Below are positions 11,291 to 23,050 of a stretch of 64,000 nucleotides of DNA, piece after piece. Position numbers and translations under genes: made by a program. The stretch is from Rhizomys pruinosus (taxonomy: Eukaryota; Chordata; Mammalia; Rodentia; Spalacidae), in the NCBI GenBank assembly GCA_009823505.1, contig VZQC01008895.1, forward strand, positions 650,833 through 714,832, in the 5' to 3' direction. A model generated the notes under the pieces. That model was not told the origin of the DNA. It worked only from the letters and a program-made list of their open reading frames with translations, and did no database searches. Every line of letters begins with the position of its first letter. Within the stretch, counting starts at the first letter, position 1.

Positions 11291-12006
11291 GTCCCCAGGA
11301 AGCTAGGTGTCTCAGCTGAAGGACGGGATCCAAATTCCTTCAACCCACTCGCTGCTCCTGGAGGGTAGGGTGGGAGTGAGGTTCAGAAAGAGTGAGGGAG
11401 TCTTTGGGTTCCCAGAGAGAGCTTGTTCCCCGGCTCGCCCCGCCTTCCACCCAGAGTAAGCACTTTTCCTGTTAACCAACAGACTCCAAAGGGGCGCCTC
11501 CTTCCAAAGAAAAGGGAGTTGGCTTGCTAGATGGCCTTGACACTCTCCAATCAACTGACACATAATTAGAGAGCACCCAGTTTGATGGAACAACGCATGG
11601 AGCACACACACCTTGGTAATTGGGAGTGTGGTATGTTCTCAGCTCCATAAACCCTTCACTCAGTCTGTCCAAGGCCTTTGCTGCCTCACCCTTAAAATGA
11701 GGTTCCCTCCTGCTGTGAGTAAGATAAGATACAAACAAACCCAACAAAACCGTGGGAGAATTTAAAAATGAGAAGGCAATTCAAAAGATGGGTGTTAGTG
11801 CTAACGGAAACATGATTAAAATAGGAAACATATGTTGGATAGAAAAATGAGCTCTGTAAAGAAATAAAATTAATGAACTGCATCATCCTCAATCATCACC
11901 ATAATGAATAAAGTGAGATTCAGATAAGATAAAAGGCTTGTCCCTGTTGTCACATTGTCACATGGTCACATGTCCTTTTGGTCAGACTCCACTCTGATAT
12001 CCTCCC

Positions 12007-12008
<2 letters not shown>
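11291..12008. other. No gene or repeat recognised
   Basis: Composition drops to background after the CpG island. 'acccagagtaagcac' near 11,451 is a modest plus-strand donor-like word. No repeat was recognised. Confidence 0.5.

Positions 12009-12064
<56 letters not shown>
12009..12064. repeat. (GA)n microsatellite
   Basis: About 56 bases of GA dinucleotide. Confidence 0.98.
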
Positions 12065-12068
<4 letters not shown>

Positions 12069-13032
12069 GAGGAACCTGGATTTTTTTAAGAGGCTTCATG
12101 AAAGAAGTGGCATTTTTGCAAAACCCTAGAGAGAGAACTGATACAGGCAAGAGGAAGTGACAGGTCAACAGGAAGGCTATAGGGAGGTACAAGAAATAAA
12201 GCAGAGCCAGAGCAACCAAGATTGGCAAGAGCTGAGCGCCTACCCACGCAGTGGGGGCTACTGGAGGATTTTAAGCAGGAAAAGAATCATGATCATTTAA
12301 TCATGATCAGTACATGCTCCATACAGGATGGACTCGAAGGGAAAGAGAAGGAGATGGAGAACATTGCAGGTCGAGGGAATCACATGGAGTCCAAGGCAGA
12401 GTTAGTAACCTGGTTCAGGAGATGGGAGCCTGCAGCAAATTGTGACAGGTGGAAGTTGAGTCAAATGAAGGTCTTCTCACCTGTTCTGAAAACCTGCTTT
12501 ATCGGAGACACCTGACTGCTTAATACAGGGAGGCTGGATGAAAAGACGTCATAGGAAGCAGGGCCCGGCTCCTGGAAACAGTGGCACAATTTTTCATAGT
12601 AACTCTCCTTGCTTCTCACGTTCAGCACCGGGGAGCTGGACAGCAACAGCCTTGGTGAAGAATAGGCTGAGCTAAGATTGCCATGAACCAATAGAGAAGC
12701 CAGAAAAGGAAGGTGAAATTCTGTTTCCTCAGCTTTCCTAGTCAGCCCTTGAAATTGCAAACTAGTGACTGGAGGGGTTCAGCAGGGTTTTTCCCTGGAG
12801 ACAGGCTCTCGTTTCAGCAGTCTGTCCCTTCGTGTGGACCACTACCACCACCAGCAGCAGCAAACTCTTGCAAGTCTATCAGAAACAGGAGCTCTCCAGC
12901 CCCATTATACACCAGTTGAGTCTGGGTCTTCACTGACTCATGCACAGTAAGCCTTAGAAACATTTTTTCAATTGCCTCCTCCTTAAGTTAGTGTTTCCAG
13001 TTCTGAGTGTGATACACAGCACTATGCACTTC

Positions 13033-13036
<4 letters not shown>
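12065..13036. other. No gene or repeat recognised
   Basis: Mixed-composition sequence with chance frames near 100 codons on both strands (12,222-12,515 plus; 12,461-12,760 minus). Neither has a recognisable domain. A short CCA/CAG triplet patch lies at about 12,842-12,862. Confidence 0.5.

Positions 13037-13073
<37 letters not shown>
13037..13073. repeat. (CT)n microsatellite
   Basis: About 37 bases of TC dinucleotide. Confidence 0.97.
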
Positions 13074-13080
<7 letters not shown>

Positions 13081-14138
13081 TACATATAGTTGAAATAAAA
13101 TAACAGTTTCCCTTATTACTCCAATGTTTTCTATTTGTTTTGCTATTTTTGTAAAATACTGGTCATGATCTAATTGATTATGTGGCCTGCTAATGCACTG
13201 TGATTTCTGGTTTAAAAATATTCATTTATGTTCTTAATTCCTGCTGCCTTGGGGTTGAGTTGGACACGTATGTATCACATCTCTTACATTAATGGAGGAA
13301 GGAGATCAAAACGAAGTCATTGAAATATGAGTTCTTGAGGGAAAAAATCAGATTTTTTAAATCTTTGAAATGCTAATTATATATTAATGGAAGATTTTAT
13401 ACATATTAGTAACTAAATAAATCATCAATGAAGGAAGCAATCGATGAAGCTAAGACAGTCTTAAAGCTCGGAGAGGAGTAAGCTGAGGGAAGAGGAGGGT
13501 GAAACTTGGAACGCAAGAGGGTGTTAAGCCAAGAAATATTTACTAAGAAACCCAGTTTACAGAGTCATTATCAAGGGACTCTTAGCAGAAAAAGTAACCT
13601 CTTAAACCACTGCATGTTCCAAATGTTCTTCTGACCACTGGGACATTCTTTCCCAGTATGGCTCTCCTTCACTGCTTCCCAAGACTCCAGGGATTAGGGG
13701 TTCGGGTATGAAGGAAACCAGCTGGATTTTTGACAGGGACTGTCAGAGGAGGGAAAAAATGGAAAGTTAACGAAGGCATATGAGGACATAAGTGGCATTT
13801 AAAGGGGCAGTTTCCTCTGCTCTTATTATCCTGGGACCAGGCTGCTGACCAGGGAAGGGGAAAAAAACAAGGTCTAATTACAGAGTGAGGCAGATTTTTG
13901 TCTGAATGTATATACCAGCAAGTTGATCTTTCCAGAATGCAAAATGGTTTCTTTTGAAGACAGTATTTCTCTGTCACAGGAGAGATTTATTATTGTTCAC
14001 CAGCTCCAAAATTTTATACTGGGAAGTATTATGGTTTATTCACTATATATAAAAACATTGTCTAAGAGTGATAGATAAAACCATAGCATCTCACATGCAA
14101 GAGATCTGAGGTACACAGTAGTCCATGCCCTCGCGTGT
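13074..14138. other. No gene or repeat recognised
   Basis: AT-rich sequence. The minus-strand 102-codon frame at 13,669-13,977 shows no recognisable domain. Confidence 0.5.
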
Positions 14139-14147
14139 GTATGTATG

Positions 14148-14181
<34 letters not shown>

Positions 14182-14182
14182 T
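14139..14182. repeat. (TATG)n microsatellite
   Basis: About 44 bases of gtat/atgt tetranucleotide with one 'atat' interruption. Confidence 0.95.
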
Positions 14183-14420
14183 AAAACATATGTGATTGTC
14201 TCATCATTCAGACTGGCCTTGATCTCCTGACCTTCCCGAGCCCACTTTCCAAACGTTCCACATGCTACTGTTATAGGTACTTCCATTACCCCAGACTTAT
14301 GTACTGCTGAGGATGGAAACCCAGGGATTTCTGCACGCTAAGCAAGAAGTCTCCAATTCAGCTACATCATCATGGGCCTTCAAGTTAACAGAATCCATGA
14401 CAGTCATCACAGGTCAAGAA

Positions 14421-14423
<3 letters not shown>

Positions 14424-14452
<29 letters not shown>
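14424..14452. repeat. (AC)n microsatellite
   Basis: About 29 bases of CA dinucleotide immediately 5' of a long GAAA array. Confidence 0.97.
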
Positions 14453-14460
14453 AATAAATA

Positions 14461-14516
<56 letters not shown>

Positions 14517-14548
14517 AAAAGAAAGAAAGGAAAGAAAGAAAGAAAGAA

Positions 14549-14632
<84 letters not shown>

Positions 14633-14634
14633 AA
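14461..14634. repeat. (GAAA)n tetranucleotide array
   Basis: About 174 bases of GAAA repeats with only a few length interruptions near 14,517-14,550. Arrays this long and pure are usually unstable in length. The Lys/Glu/Arg and Phe/Leu/Ser frames over it are artefacts of the repeat. Confidence 0.98.
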
Positions 14635-14814
14635 ACACAACCATTGACCTAGTCTTTGAGTCCTGGCTTTTAGACATAACTATCTGAGGACTCACCATAT
14701 CCAACATAAAATACTGCAGGCATAGGGGTCACTGCTGACTGTAGAGAAAATACTCACAGATCGTCTCCAAAGGCTGGTGGGATAACGTTTACTCAGCATC
14801 TGTACTGACCAGAT

Positions 14815-14905
14815 GCTGTGGCTGCTCCAGGCACTGAGGCATGTATTTTACATGCTTCATTCTACAAAATCTCTACTTTAAAAATCATGAGGTAGGATTT
14901 TTAAA
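14815..14905 (-). repeat. MIR-like fragment, minus strand
   Basis: 'ccaggcactgaggcatgtat', 'tttacatgcttcattctaca' and 'tcatgaggtaggattttt' follow the order of the reverse-complemented MIR tail (caggcactg, tttacat, atgaggtagg). Confidence 0.6.
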
Positions 14906-14906
14906 T

Positions 14907-14907
<1 letters not shown>

Positions 14908-14960
<53 letters not shown>
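14908..14960. repeat. (ATCT)n microsatellite
   Basis: About 53 bases of pure atct tetranucleotide, between a MIR fragment and a composite SINE. Confidence 0.97.
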
Positions 14961-14962
<2 letters not shown>

Positions 14963-15207
14963 TGGAGACAGGGTTGCCATTTAGTCCCAGCTGGGCTGGA
15001 GCTCGCTATGTAGACCAGGGCTGGCCTCAAACTCGCCAAGATCCGCCTGCCTCTGCCTCCCAAGTACTGGAATTAAAGGTATGTGCCACCATGCTTGGCC
15101 TAAGACAGTTCTTAGCCACCCTGTGGACACTGGGAATCCAACCCAGAATCCAACTCCTCTGCAAGAGGAGTCAGTACTCTTAATCGCTGAGCCATCTCTC
15201 CAGCCCC
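14961..15207 (-). repeat. ID_B1 composite SINE, minus strand
   Basis: The reverse complement of the composite at 1,612: a B1 body (ttttggagacagggttgcca to 'ccaccatgcttggcc'), then the same linker (cttagccaccctgtg), then the RC of the ID-like head ending 'gctgagccatctctccagcc'. Confidence 0.85.
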
Positions 15208-15326
15208 ATGAAGTAGGAGTTTTAAATCTTCATCTTTTGTGTAAGGAAAGTTCCCAGACATTAAATAATTTTGGTTTGTGGTTCCAGAGAAGGTTTGGAA
15301 CAAAATTCTGTATTACTCCTAAATAT

Positions 15327-15330
<4 letters not shown>

Positions 15331-15379
<49 letters not shown>

Positions 15380-15432
15380 CCTCTCTTCCCCTCTCCCTCC
15401 ATCTCCCTCCATCTCCCTCCCTCCCTCCCTTC
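15331..15432. repeat. (CT)n plus CT-rich tract
   Basis: About 43 bases of pure CT dinucleotide followed by some 60 bases of irregular ccctcc/atctccctcc words. Confidence 0.95.
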
Positions 15433-16338
15433 TACATTTTCCTTCATAGCCACCTTTGATTTCATATGGAATACTCTCTAGAGAATGGAAGATCAGCCTT
15501 TTGAGTGAGTAAGAGGTCTGGAACACTTGGCCTGAGAGGTACACATCTTGCTGGACTCTGAAATGCTTCAGAACATCATATGTTCTGCATCAAGGTGGAA
15601 TTGCTATTAAGTATTCTGAGTGCATCCTAGTGTGCAGAATCCACAAACTGACTAAGTGGTGGCTTGTCATACAGGAAGGCTAATGGCTGCTGTTGAGAGC
15701 TGCATTGGGTGCAGGAGAAGGGAATGCTTCTGCATGAGGAGCTGGGTATCATCAAAGTAAGAGAAAACAACTGAAAAAAGTCGAGAGAGTAACGTTAAAG
15801 ATCAGCTCATGAAAGATACAGATAGTGAAACAAGTTCTCTAAAAGGAGCTGGACTGCAGGAATGGATCCCTCTGCTTATATAGTTATCAGTATTGATCTT
15901 TCAGTCTCTTTTTACTTCCTTGTCTTGCTGTACTTACGCTTATTTCCTCCTTTGCCAAAAAGTGATGCTCTACCTCTTTGCTCCTGCAGTAGAATATGGT
16001 CACACCATAAATTTCACATCTTCACTGGGTCCCAGGTCTTTCCCAGAAGAAAAATCCTCTTCACCCCAAGATGGTAGAGTCTCCTTGCTACAAATCTGCT
16101 AGAAAATTAGCCTTCTGACTAAGGTGTAAAGAAAGGAAAGTGTCTATGGGAAGTCCCAGGCAGAATGGAAAAGCACTATCTACTCTCCTTAGCTTTATTG
16201 ATCTAAGCACTACAAGTGGTGGTGGGAATGTACTTACTCATGCACCAGATTCCCTGTAGGAGATAGCCAAGGATATATGAGAGTTGGTGGTTCTACAGCT
16301 GTTAAAAGTGCTAATGGATAACTGTAAACCCTTATAAG
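15433..16338. other. No gene or repeat recognised
   Basis: Unassigned sequence with frames of about 70 codons only. Confidence 0.5.
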
Positions 16339-16350
16339 ATCCCTGTCACC

Positions 16351-16536
16351 AGGGATGGAAAGACAGCTCAGTGTTTAAGAGCACTAGCTCTTAATATGCT
16401 AGCTCTTAACTCCAGTTCAATGGGATCTGATACACATTTCTGGCTCCCAAGGGCACTACACACATGTGGTGTACATACATACATACATACATACATACAT
16501 ACATACATACATACAAGCAAAACACTCATTAAAAAA
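16351..16536 (+). repeat. Older B2 SINE with (ACAT)n
   Basis: A B2 with a single 'aactccagttcaatggga' segment, 'gcactacacacatgtggtgt' and a tail like 'gcaaaacactcattaaaaaa'. A (ACAT)n run occupies 16,472-16,515. It is bounded by an exact 12-bp target-site duplication, atccctgtcacc (16,339-16,350 and 16,537-16,548). It lacks the 17-bp duplication of the young variant. Confidence 0.85.
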
Positions 16537-16669
16537 ATCCCTGTCACCCAAGGACCTGAGCATGTGGACCATAATTTGTGGGAACTAATGAAATCCCAGG
16601 AGGTTCCTATATGAAGAAGACTCACTCTATGGCTGATTTCTGAAAAGAATAGAGAATTGCTATCGGGAA

Positions 16670-16875
16670 AGTTTGCATCAAACCTTGCATCTGTCCGTAT
16701 AGGCTGTGCAACTTGGGACAGGTTACCTGACTGAATCAACATCAGGGAACTGTTAAGAATGTCCTGCCTACTTCAGAAAACTGCTCTCAGAAGCAAATGA
16801 GATAATATCTGAGAAGAAGCTGGCCTTATGTAAAATCCAAAGCACTAAGCAAATATAAGGGATTATTAGTAATAC
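16670..16875 (+). repeat. MIR element, nearly full length
   Basis: 'ggctgtgcaacttgggacag', 'gcaaatgagataatatctga' and 'aaagcactaagcaaatataa' appear in MIR order (core, internal, tail). Confidence 0.75.
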
Positions 16876-17179
16876 AAGAAATAACAGGCAGCCAATGAGT
16901 TTCAGCACTTAGGTTACCTTCGGAAATATCTATTTCAAGTGTTCTCTTTCAAGTAGAAGAAACCATGCTGTGAGAAATGTAATGAATGTGAAATATGTTT
17001 ATTCTATTTTTATAAGGCATGGTTGGACGAAGAAACCAGTGTAGCTCAAAAGTGAAGGAATGGAAGTATATAGTGTTCAAGGAAGAATGAAAGCCTCTCA
17101 GCATTAATAATGTTAGGGGTAATGATACAGCAAAAGCAATGGTAGCAACCAGGTGGATTCTGTGTTCTCAACATCAGGC

Positions 17180-17330
17180 TCAATGCTCTATATGCAAAAG
17201 CTCATTAAATTCCTAGAAACTTATCTTCTGGGTCTCATTTTTGTCTATGTTTTAAAGATGAGGAAGCTGAAGCCAGTTAAAATAAGTATTTACAAAGTAT
17301 CAAAGATAATATGTTGGATAATCAGATTTA
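17180..17330 (-). repeat. MIR fragment, minus strand
   Basis: 'ttttaaagatgaggaagctg', 'aagccagttaaaataagtat' and the preceding 'aaagctcattaaattcctag' match the reverse complement of MIR in order. Confidence 0.6.
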
Positions 17331-17599
17331 CTTCAATCAAAACTTACTTGCTTTAATCAAATAGTAAATAACTGATAAAATATTTTGTATTGCAGACAAT
17401 TAAAGAAACACATGATAAATGAAAATCTTTTATGGTGCAGATGTGTTATAGAAAGACGTGCTGTAAGGGTCCAAAGCATTCAGTCATGGATCCACATATG
17501 TTTTGACTCAGGGCATTTCCTTCTTGGCTATGAATTTTCAATATGCAAAATTTAACTTACTCCCTACCTATTAAAAGAACTAAATAATGACTATACAGA

Positions 17600-18200
17600 C
17601 GATTTATGAGGAAGCTGTGCTCATAGGAATACAAAATGGTGTAGCCCCTCAGAAGACAGTTTGACAGTTTCTTAGAGAGCCAAACATAGTCTTATCATGC
17701 TACAAAAAAATCAACTGGACAGTTAGTATTTACGCAGTTTATCTGAAGTTATCAACACACATAAACCTGAAGTCAAATGTTTAGGACTGTGTTATTCATG
17801 AATTCTCAAAAATACAAACTAAAATATACTTTGATAAACAAATGAATAAACAAATAGTACTCCATTTGTACAATACACACAATAGTATTCAGTGATCAAA
17901 AGGAATGAACTAAAAAACAAAGACATGGATGAATCTTAACTATATATTGATTTTAAAAAGCAGACAAATTTGGAAAAGTAACATACTGTAGAGCTTCATT
18001 TATGTCACATTCTGGAGGAAAAATAAAGCTACAGATGTTAATCTGATCAATGGGAGCTTGTAGGAGGAGGAGAACTGAACAGTGAAACCCTGGAGATCTG
18101 TTATGGCGATGAAACCACTCAGTATGGTATTGTACTGGTGTTTAAATGGCACTACCCATTGGTATCAAAATCCCAAGTGCCTCATTGCACAAGAGAAAAC
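17600..18200 (+). repeat. Old L1 (L1M-type) 3' fragment
   Basis: Diverged L1 ORF2 C-terminal and 3' UTR sequence. 'gacagtttgacagtttctta', 'aaacaaatgaataaacaaat', 'agtattcagtgatcaaaagg', 'gacatggatgaatcttaact' and 'acatactgtagagcttcatt' all have counterparts in the 3' ends of old mammalian L1s. Heavily decayed, no open frame. Confidence 0.75.
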
Positions 18201-18603
18201 CTTAACATATGCAATGAAAAAAATCAATTAGGAGGTCAGGAGATCTCAAGAAATATTGTAGACTTTGGCAAGAGAATCTGACTATGTTACAAATGTATGA
18301 AGCATCCTTGGTGATAGAAGTGGAAAAAGGGGGTGACTTACCTAAGTCTCTGAAAATAAGTAGAGCCTATCAGATTAAACACAAGAGGACATATACATAA
18401 GCACAGTGTTTCCTGTGCAAACATTGTTCCCGAGGGCTACAGGTTATAGCCATAAAACCACAATGCACATACGATAGAACTTCAAAGCCAGTTAAATGAA
18501 TAGTGCACGGTAGAAGAGAGGCTTGTCGCTGTGGATGGAAAGTTACAGACAAGCAACGGGCGTCGACCAGAACGATCCAAGGGCTAACACATAGCTTAGT
18601 ATG

Positions 18604-18604
<1 letters not shown>
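18201..18604. other. No gene or repeat recognised
   Basis: Unassigned sequence between an old L1 relic and a GT microsatellite. Confidence 0.5.

Positions 18605-18647
<43 letters not shown>
18605..18647. repeat. (GT)n microsatellite
   Basis: About 43 bases of TG dinucleotide. Confidence 0.98.
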
Positions 18648-18648
<1 letters not shown>

Positions 18649-18866
18649 TATCCTTTCCCATTATAAGGACTAAAAGCAATGATAAATGATATCCTAGTAG
18701 CCGAGAATGCCTAGCCCTCAGGACTTAGGATCGTGTGCCATTCCATTCTCCAATGAAGAAACCAGAGCACCTCAGAGAGAAAGCCGATTATGGAACTAGA
18801 GTGTGTTCTTTAAAGTTACATCTAGAGCATTTTTTAGTACCAGGGAGTAGGAAGAGAATACTAAAA

Positions 18867-18996
18867 ATACAAACACACACACTAATACATATGCATACAC
18901 AAGTGCACACACACTAATATATACACAAACACAAGTACACACACATTAATATATACACAAACACAAGTGCGCACACACTAATATATACACATACAC
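18867..18996. repeat. 32-bp minisatellite
   Basis: Three clear 32-bp units begin at 18,901, 18,933 and 18,965, each starting aagtgcacac, aagtacacac or aagtgcgcac and containing 'taatatatacaca'. A looser unit precedes them, and a partial fourth start (aagttcacac) at 18,997 leads into a CA array. Units differ from each other by a few substitutions. Confidence 0.9.
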
Positions 18997-18999
18997 AAG

Positions 19000-19000
<1 letters not shown>

Positions 19001-19037
<37 letters not shown>
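19001..19037. repeat. (AC)n microsatellite
   Basis: About 37 bases of CA dinucleotide following the minisatellite. Confidence 0.97.
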
Positions 19038-19040
<3 letters not shown>

Positions 19041-19090
19041 ATGAAGGTTTGACAAATGGACAGAGGAGCCAATTGAAAGATCCCAAAATG

Positions 19091-19339
19091 GGGCTGGAGA
19101 GATGGCCTAGCAGTTAAGAGCGCCGGCCGCTCTTACAGAGGATATAGGTTCGATCCCCACCACCCACATGGCGGTGGAGAACTGTAGGAAACTCCAATTC
19201 CAGGAGAACTCCAGTTCCAGGGGAATCCGACACCCTCTTCTGACCTCCGCGACATTGCACGACACAGGTGCACAAACCTGCATGCAGACAGTACATTCAT
19301 ACACATACAGAAATAAATAAAATTTAAAAAAATATTTAA
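19091..19339 (+). repeat. Young B2 SINE (17-bp-duplication variant)
   Basis: Full length from 'gggctggagagatggcctag' to an A-rich tail. The doubled 'aactccartt ccagg' block is present. A 16-bp target-site duplication with one mismatch (gaaagatccca-aatg) lies at 19,075-19,090 and 19,340-19,355. Confidence 0.95.
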
Positions 19340-19579
19340 GAAAGATCCCACAATGGCAAAAGATGGGCTATTGTGAAAAATAAAATAATCAAAGGCTGTG
19401 GTAACTGGATTATAATACAATTTAAAAATACTAGTACACCACTGTTACAAGTAAATAGAGAAGAGACATTTTCTACCTTATAAAAACTTCACATAATTTA
19501 TATAAAAATTTGCCTACCAGAGGAACTGGTCCTGTCCTAAATATGAATTGTGCACTTACCTGGATTCTTGGTGTGATAT

Positions 19580-19860
19580 GATGACAGTGGCACCTGGCCT
19601 CTGTCATGGTTTTCCTCAGGATTCCAGAACAGTCTAACCATGAGGAAATCATAGCAGAGATGCAGAGAGGGATGCCCTACAAAATACCTCCACCGGATCC
19701 TCAAAACCGTGAAACAAGAGAAGCCTGAAAAACAGTTCCAGTCAAGAAACACTCAAGGAGACACAATGACTAAATGCAATGTGGTTCTCTAGTGAGGTCC
19801 TAGAAAACAAAAGGACAGGAGATAAACAACTAAAATAAATAAATTGGACTTTGATAATAA
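19580..19860 (+). repeat. Old interspersed repeat, probably L1M 3' UTR type
   Basis: 'ggagacacaatgactaaatg' followed by 'caatgtggt' and the neighbouring 'cagagagggatgccctacaa' are words I associate with an abundant old mammalian repeat, probably the 3' UTR of an L1M subfamily. The family assignment is uncertain; that it is repeat-derived is likely. Confidence 0.45.
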
Positions 19861-19974
19861 TGGATGAATATTCGTTCATTATGTTACCAAAAGTGGTACA
19901 CAAATGCAAAATCTTAATAATAAAAAGAAATGTATATATTTTTTTCTGTAGTCTAAAACCATTCTAATGTTTGT

Positions 19975-20275
19975 TTCTATGCATGTATGTGATGTGTGTG
20001 TTTGGTGTATGTGCACACGTGTGTGCAGATAGGCATACAGAAGCCAGATGAAGATGTCCTATGTCCTGTATCATGTTCTCCCTCATTCCTTTGAGACCAA
20101 ATCTTTCACTGAAGCTGGAGCTGGCAGCCAGAAATCCCTAAGCATCCTGCTGTCTCAACCCCAACCCCAGGACCAAGGTTACCAGTGTTCCCTTGCCCAG
20201 TATTTTTTACATACATCTGAGGGATTTAGACTCATATTCTCATGCTTACACAGTGATATTTCCACAGCCCCATGG
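19975..20275 (-). repeat. B3-like SINE, minus strand
   Basis: Shares order and words with the element at 2,459-2,811: TG-rich left end ('gtatgtgcacacgtgtgtgc'), then 'ttgagaccaaatctttcact', 'gaagctggagctggcagcca', and a right end resembling the RC of the tRNA-like head. Diverged. Confidence 0.55.
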
Positions 20276-21429
20276 TTTATTTTTTAATGTAAACAAACAA
20301 ACAAAACAGCTCTAAAGCCCCGAAGATATGCAACAGGAGATACTTAGTATTCTTTTCTTAAATAATAAAATATTTAAAATGAGAAACCCAAAAACATAAT
20401 GAAAAAGAACTTAACTAATTTAGACTCCCTAATGAGGAAAAACAGAGAATGATTTAAGGTCAAGGTCCCCATTCCAAAGAATTGGAAACCTCATACTGTG
20501 CTCAAGTACAATCGTCATGCTCATTTCTTCTGCTTGCTAGACCTGTTCTGTTCATATTTAATAGCTACTTAGACATCTCAAAGATAACATTGATCTGAGC
20601 CTTAGAGTGTAATCGATTATTCAGCAGGCTCCTATTAAAATGTGCCTTATTGCATAGGCACTTGCCGCATGCATGGGAAGGCTAGTCTGTCTATAGCAGG
20701 AATTCAGTGGCTATCTGACACAATCTCCACTAATCGGATAGCATCAAACTTCAGGACCAGCAGAGTTTGATTTTGGGTTTGGAAACCAATAATGAAATGT
20801 TAATGTAGATACAGAAGACCACAGGGCAATTTATTTGTGGGGGAGGAGGGGAGAATCGAGGGAATTCTTTTAAAAGATGACTGTTTTCATTTATCTCCAG
20901 ATTGCTTAGTGGAGAAAAATGTGTATATGGTAAGTGCAGCTATTTGAACTGTAAAAACAATTATGAGGTGATTCAAATCCCAATTTCCATCCATTTTCCT
21001 GATTTGTTCATTGGCTTCTTGGAGGCCAGGAGAGCAAAAATGAAGATTGCCAGCCAGCTCAGAATTACTAAAGGACAGGATTTTACATTCTATGATTCAC
21101 CCACAGTATGGGAAACGAGGCAGAATCCAACTATTCTCCTGGGCTTCCAAAACTGCATAATTTTTCCACCAATACTTTCTGGGTTCAATATTTTCTTTGG
21201 CAATAACCTTTTGCATGAATTCTTTTTGGTGGTCGTGTAGTTTTGAGCAACACGAACCTTACTTCAGTGTAAGCTGCTTGTTCTCCCAGGAAATGTTCCA
21301 GAACAAAAAATTGAAATCCAACACAGCAGTGTGACCATTTTGTTTTCTGTTTTAGCATTCTGGAATTCCATGAGATTAAATTACTTGCATGGATATTGAA
21401 TTTGGTGAATTTAGCAAGCACAATTAATG
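20276..21429. other. No gene or repeat recognised
   Basis: The plus-strand 112-codon frame at 20,902-21,240 has no recognisable domain. Confidence 0.5.
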
Positions 21430-21930
21430 GTCAAATTGTAGAAGAGATCATGAATTGTTTGTAACTGAACAATTCCACTCCCAGGTGTGACACCCAAACT
21501 ATTGCTCAAAGAGTTATATGCCAATTTGTATAGCATCCACCAAAAATGAAAGTAATCCATCAGTGATGATAACAGATAAATTGTGGTATATCCAAACAAC
21601 AGAATATTATCCTGCCATGAAAAAGGAACTACAGATATTTCATGGCTGAACCTTAAAACTATACTAATGAAGGAGGTCAGACAAAAAGAAAGGTAACATA
21701 TTGTACGATTTCATTTATCTAGAATAGATAAATTCACTGAGATAGAAAGTATAGCTCACATAGGCTAAGGGAAGGAAGAACTGTCCTTTGATGTCAGTGT
21801 TCTTTAACTGGACAGTGGTAATGCTAACAAAGCATTGTGAATGCTCTAAAGGACATAGAATTGCAAACTTTGCAATGGTTGAAATGGTGAGTGCTATATT
21901 GTGTGAATTTTACTTGACATATGCATATGT
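21430..21930 (+). repeat. Old L1 (L1M-type) 3' fragment
   Basis: 'aacaattccactcccaggtg', 'gataaattgtggtatatcca', 'cagaatattatcctgccatg' and 'gtaacatattgtacgatttc' follow the order of the L1M ORF2 end and 3' UTR. A different copy from the one at 17,600. Confidence 0.8.
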
Positions 21931-22464
21931 ATATAATGTAAGGAAGCACTTTGGGATGCACCTATAGTGTGAACCAGGTGTCTGACATAATTGTAGCTAC
22001 CCCAGTAGTGTTCATGAAAAAAAGGGAAGGGGATTATCGACAAAAGAGCATGAGTTTCCTGTTATCCAGGAAAGTCAACTCCTTATGAATACTTGACGCA
22101 GTTTATGCAAAACATCTAAAGTAGATAACACCAAAACCATCTTTCCATCAGGCAGATGGAGATGAGACAATCTACGAAGCCATGCACTGCCTGAGGTGGG
22201 TGCAGTACCAGTCATGGATCATTTATGCACCTGAAGAGATCCAGGAGATCCAAAGATCAGGGTGGTCCTGAGAACCAACTGCGGACATGGCTAAACTGAA
22301 AATAGGATTATTTAGAGGACTTAGAGCATAAAACCTAAATGGAGGCTGAGGACAGATAGCTGATGAACAAATAAACAGAACGTTCTGAGTGAATGTAAGG
22401 TATGAACAGAAAATCATGGAAAAACCCATGCTGGAGCAGCAGCTGGTGTCAGAGTTCTGAATTG
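21931..22464. other. No gene or repeat recognised
   Basis: Unassigned sequence. Confidence 0.5.
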
Positions 22465-22480
22465 GGTGTGGCATTCTTTT

Positions 22481-22713
22481 TTTTTTAATTTTATTTATTT
22501 CTGTATGTGTATGAATGTAGTGTCTGCATGCAAGTCTGTGTCGTGCAATGCCACGGAGGTCAGAAGAGGGTCTCGGATTCCCCTGGAACTGGAGTTCTCC
22601 TGGAATTGGAGTTTCAGACGGTTCTCAGCCGCCATGTGGGTGCTGGGGATCGAACCCGGGTCCTCTGTAAGAGCGGTCGGCGCTCTTAACTGCTAGGCCA
22701 TCTCTCCAGCCCA
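22481..22713 (-). repeat. Young B2 SINE (17-bp-duplication variant), minus strand
   Basis: Reverse complement of the same B2 variant as at 8,422, with an 8-base deletion relative to it ('gtctgtgtcgtgcaatg' instead of 'tgtgcacccgtgtcgtgc'). An exact 16-bp target-site duplication, ggtgtggcattctttt, lies at 22,465-22,480 and 22,714-22,729. Confidence 0.95.
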
Positions 22714-22889
22714 GGTGTGGCATTCTTTTCATTTCTCAGTGTGCTAGCACTTTCTGAGTCTCAGTTTATGGATAGGGCAAAACAGAGCAATGCCTAGATG
22801 ATATGAATCTAGTGTCAATTCAGAGTTGCAACACTAAACCTAATTATGAAAATCATTCCCTTTTACTTGGCACTATGGGCCAGGCTAAA

Positions 22890-23050
22890 ACATGAGCATC
22901 TCTCAGGTTATCTCGTGAAATACTCAGAATTAGTCCCTTGAAGCGAGTATTAGTCTCACTAGAGGAGGACTTGTTAAAATGGGAAGGTGAGATTTCAGGG
23001 GAAACTTTCAAGGCCTGGTATGTAGCTAGTGGCTAGACTGGTGCTGGGAA
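22890..23050 (-). repeat. Possible MIR fragment, minus strand
   Basis: 'gttatctcgtgaaatactca', 'aaaatgggaaggtgagattt' and 'gtagctagtggctagactgg' loosely follow the reverse-complemented MIR order. Confidence 0.35.

Noticed and set aside
14313..14687. Long Lys/Glu-rich (plus) and Phe/Leu/Ser-rich (minus) open frames
   Set aside because: They are translations of the (GAAA)n and (CA)n arrays.
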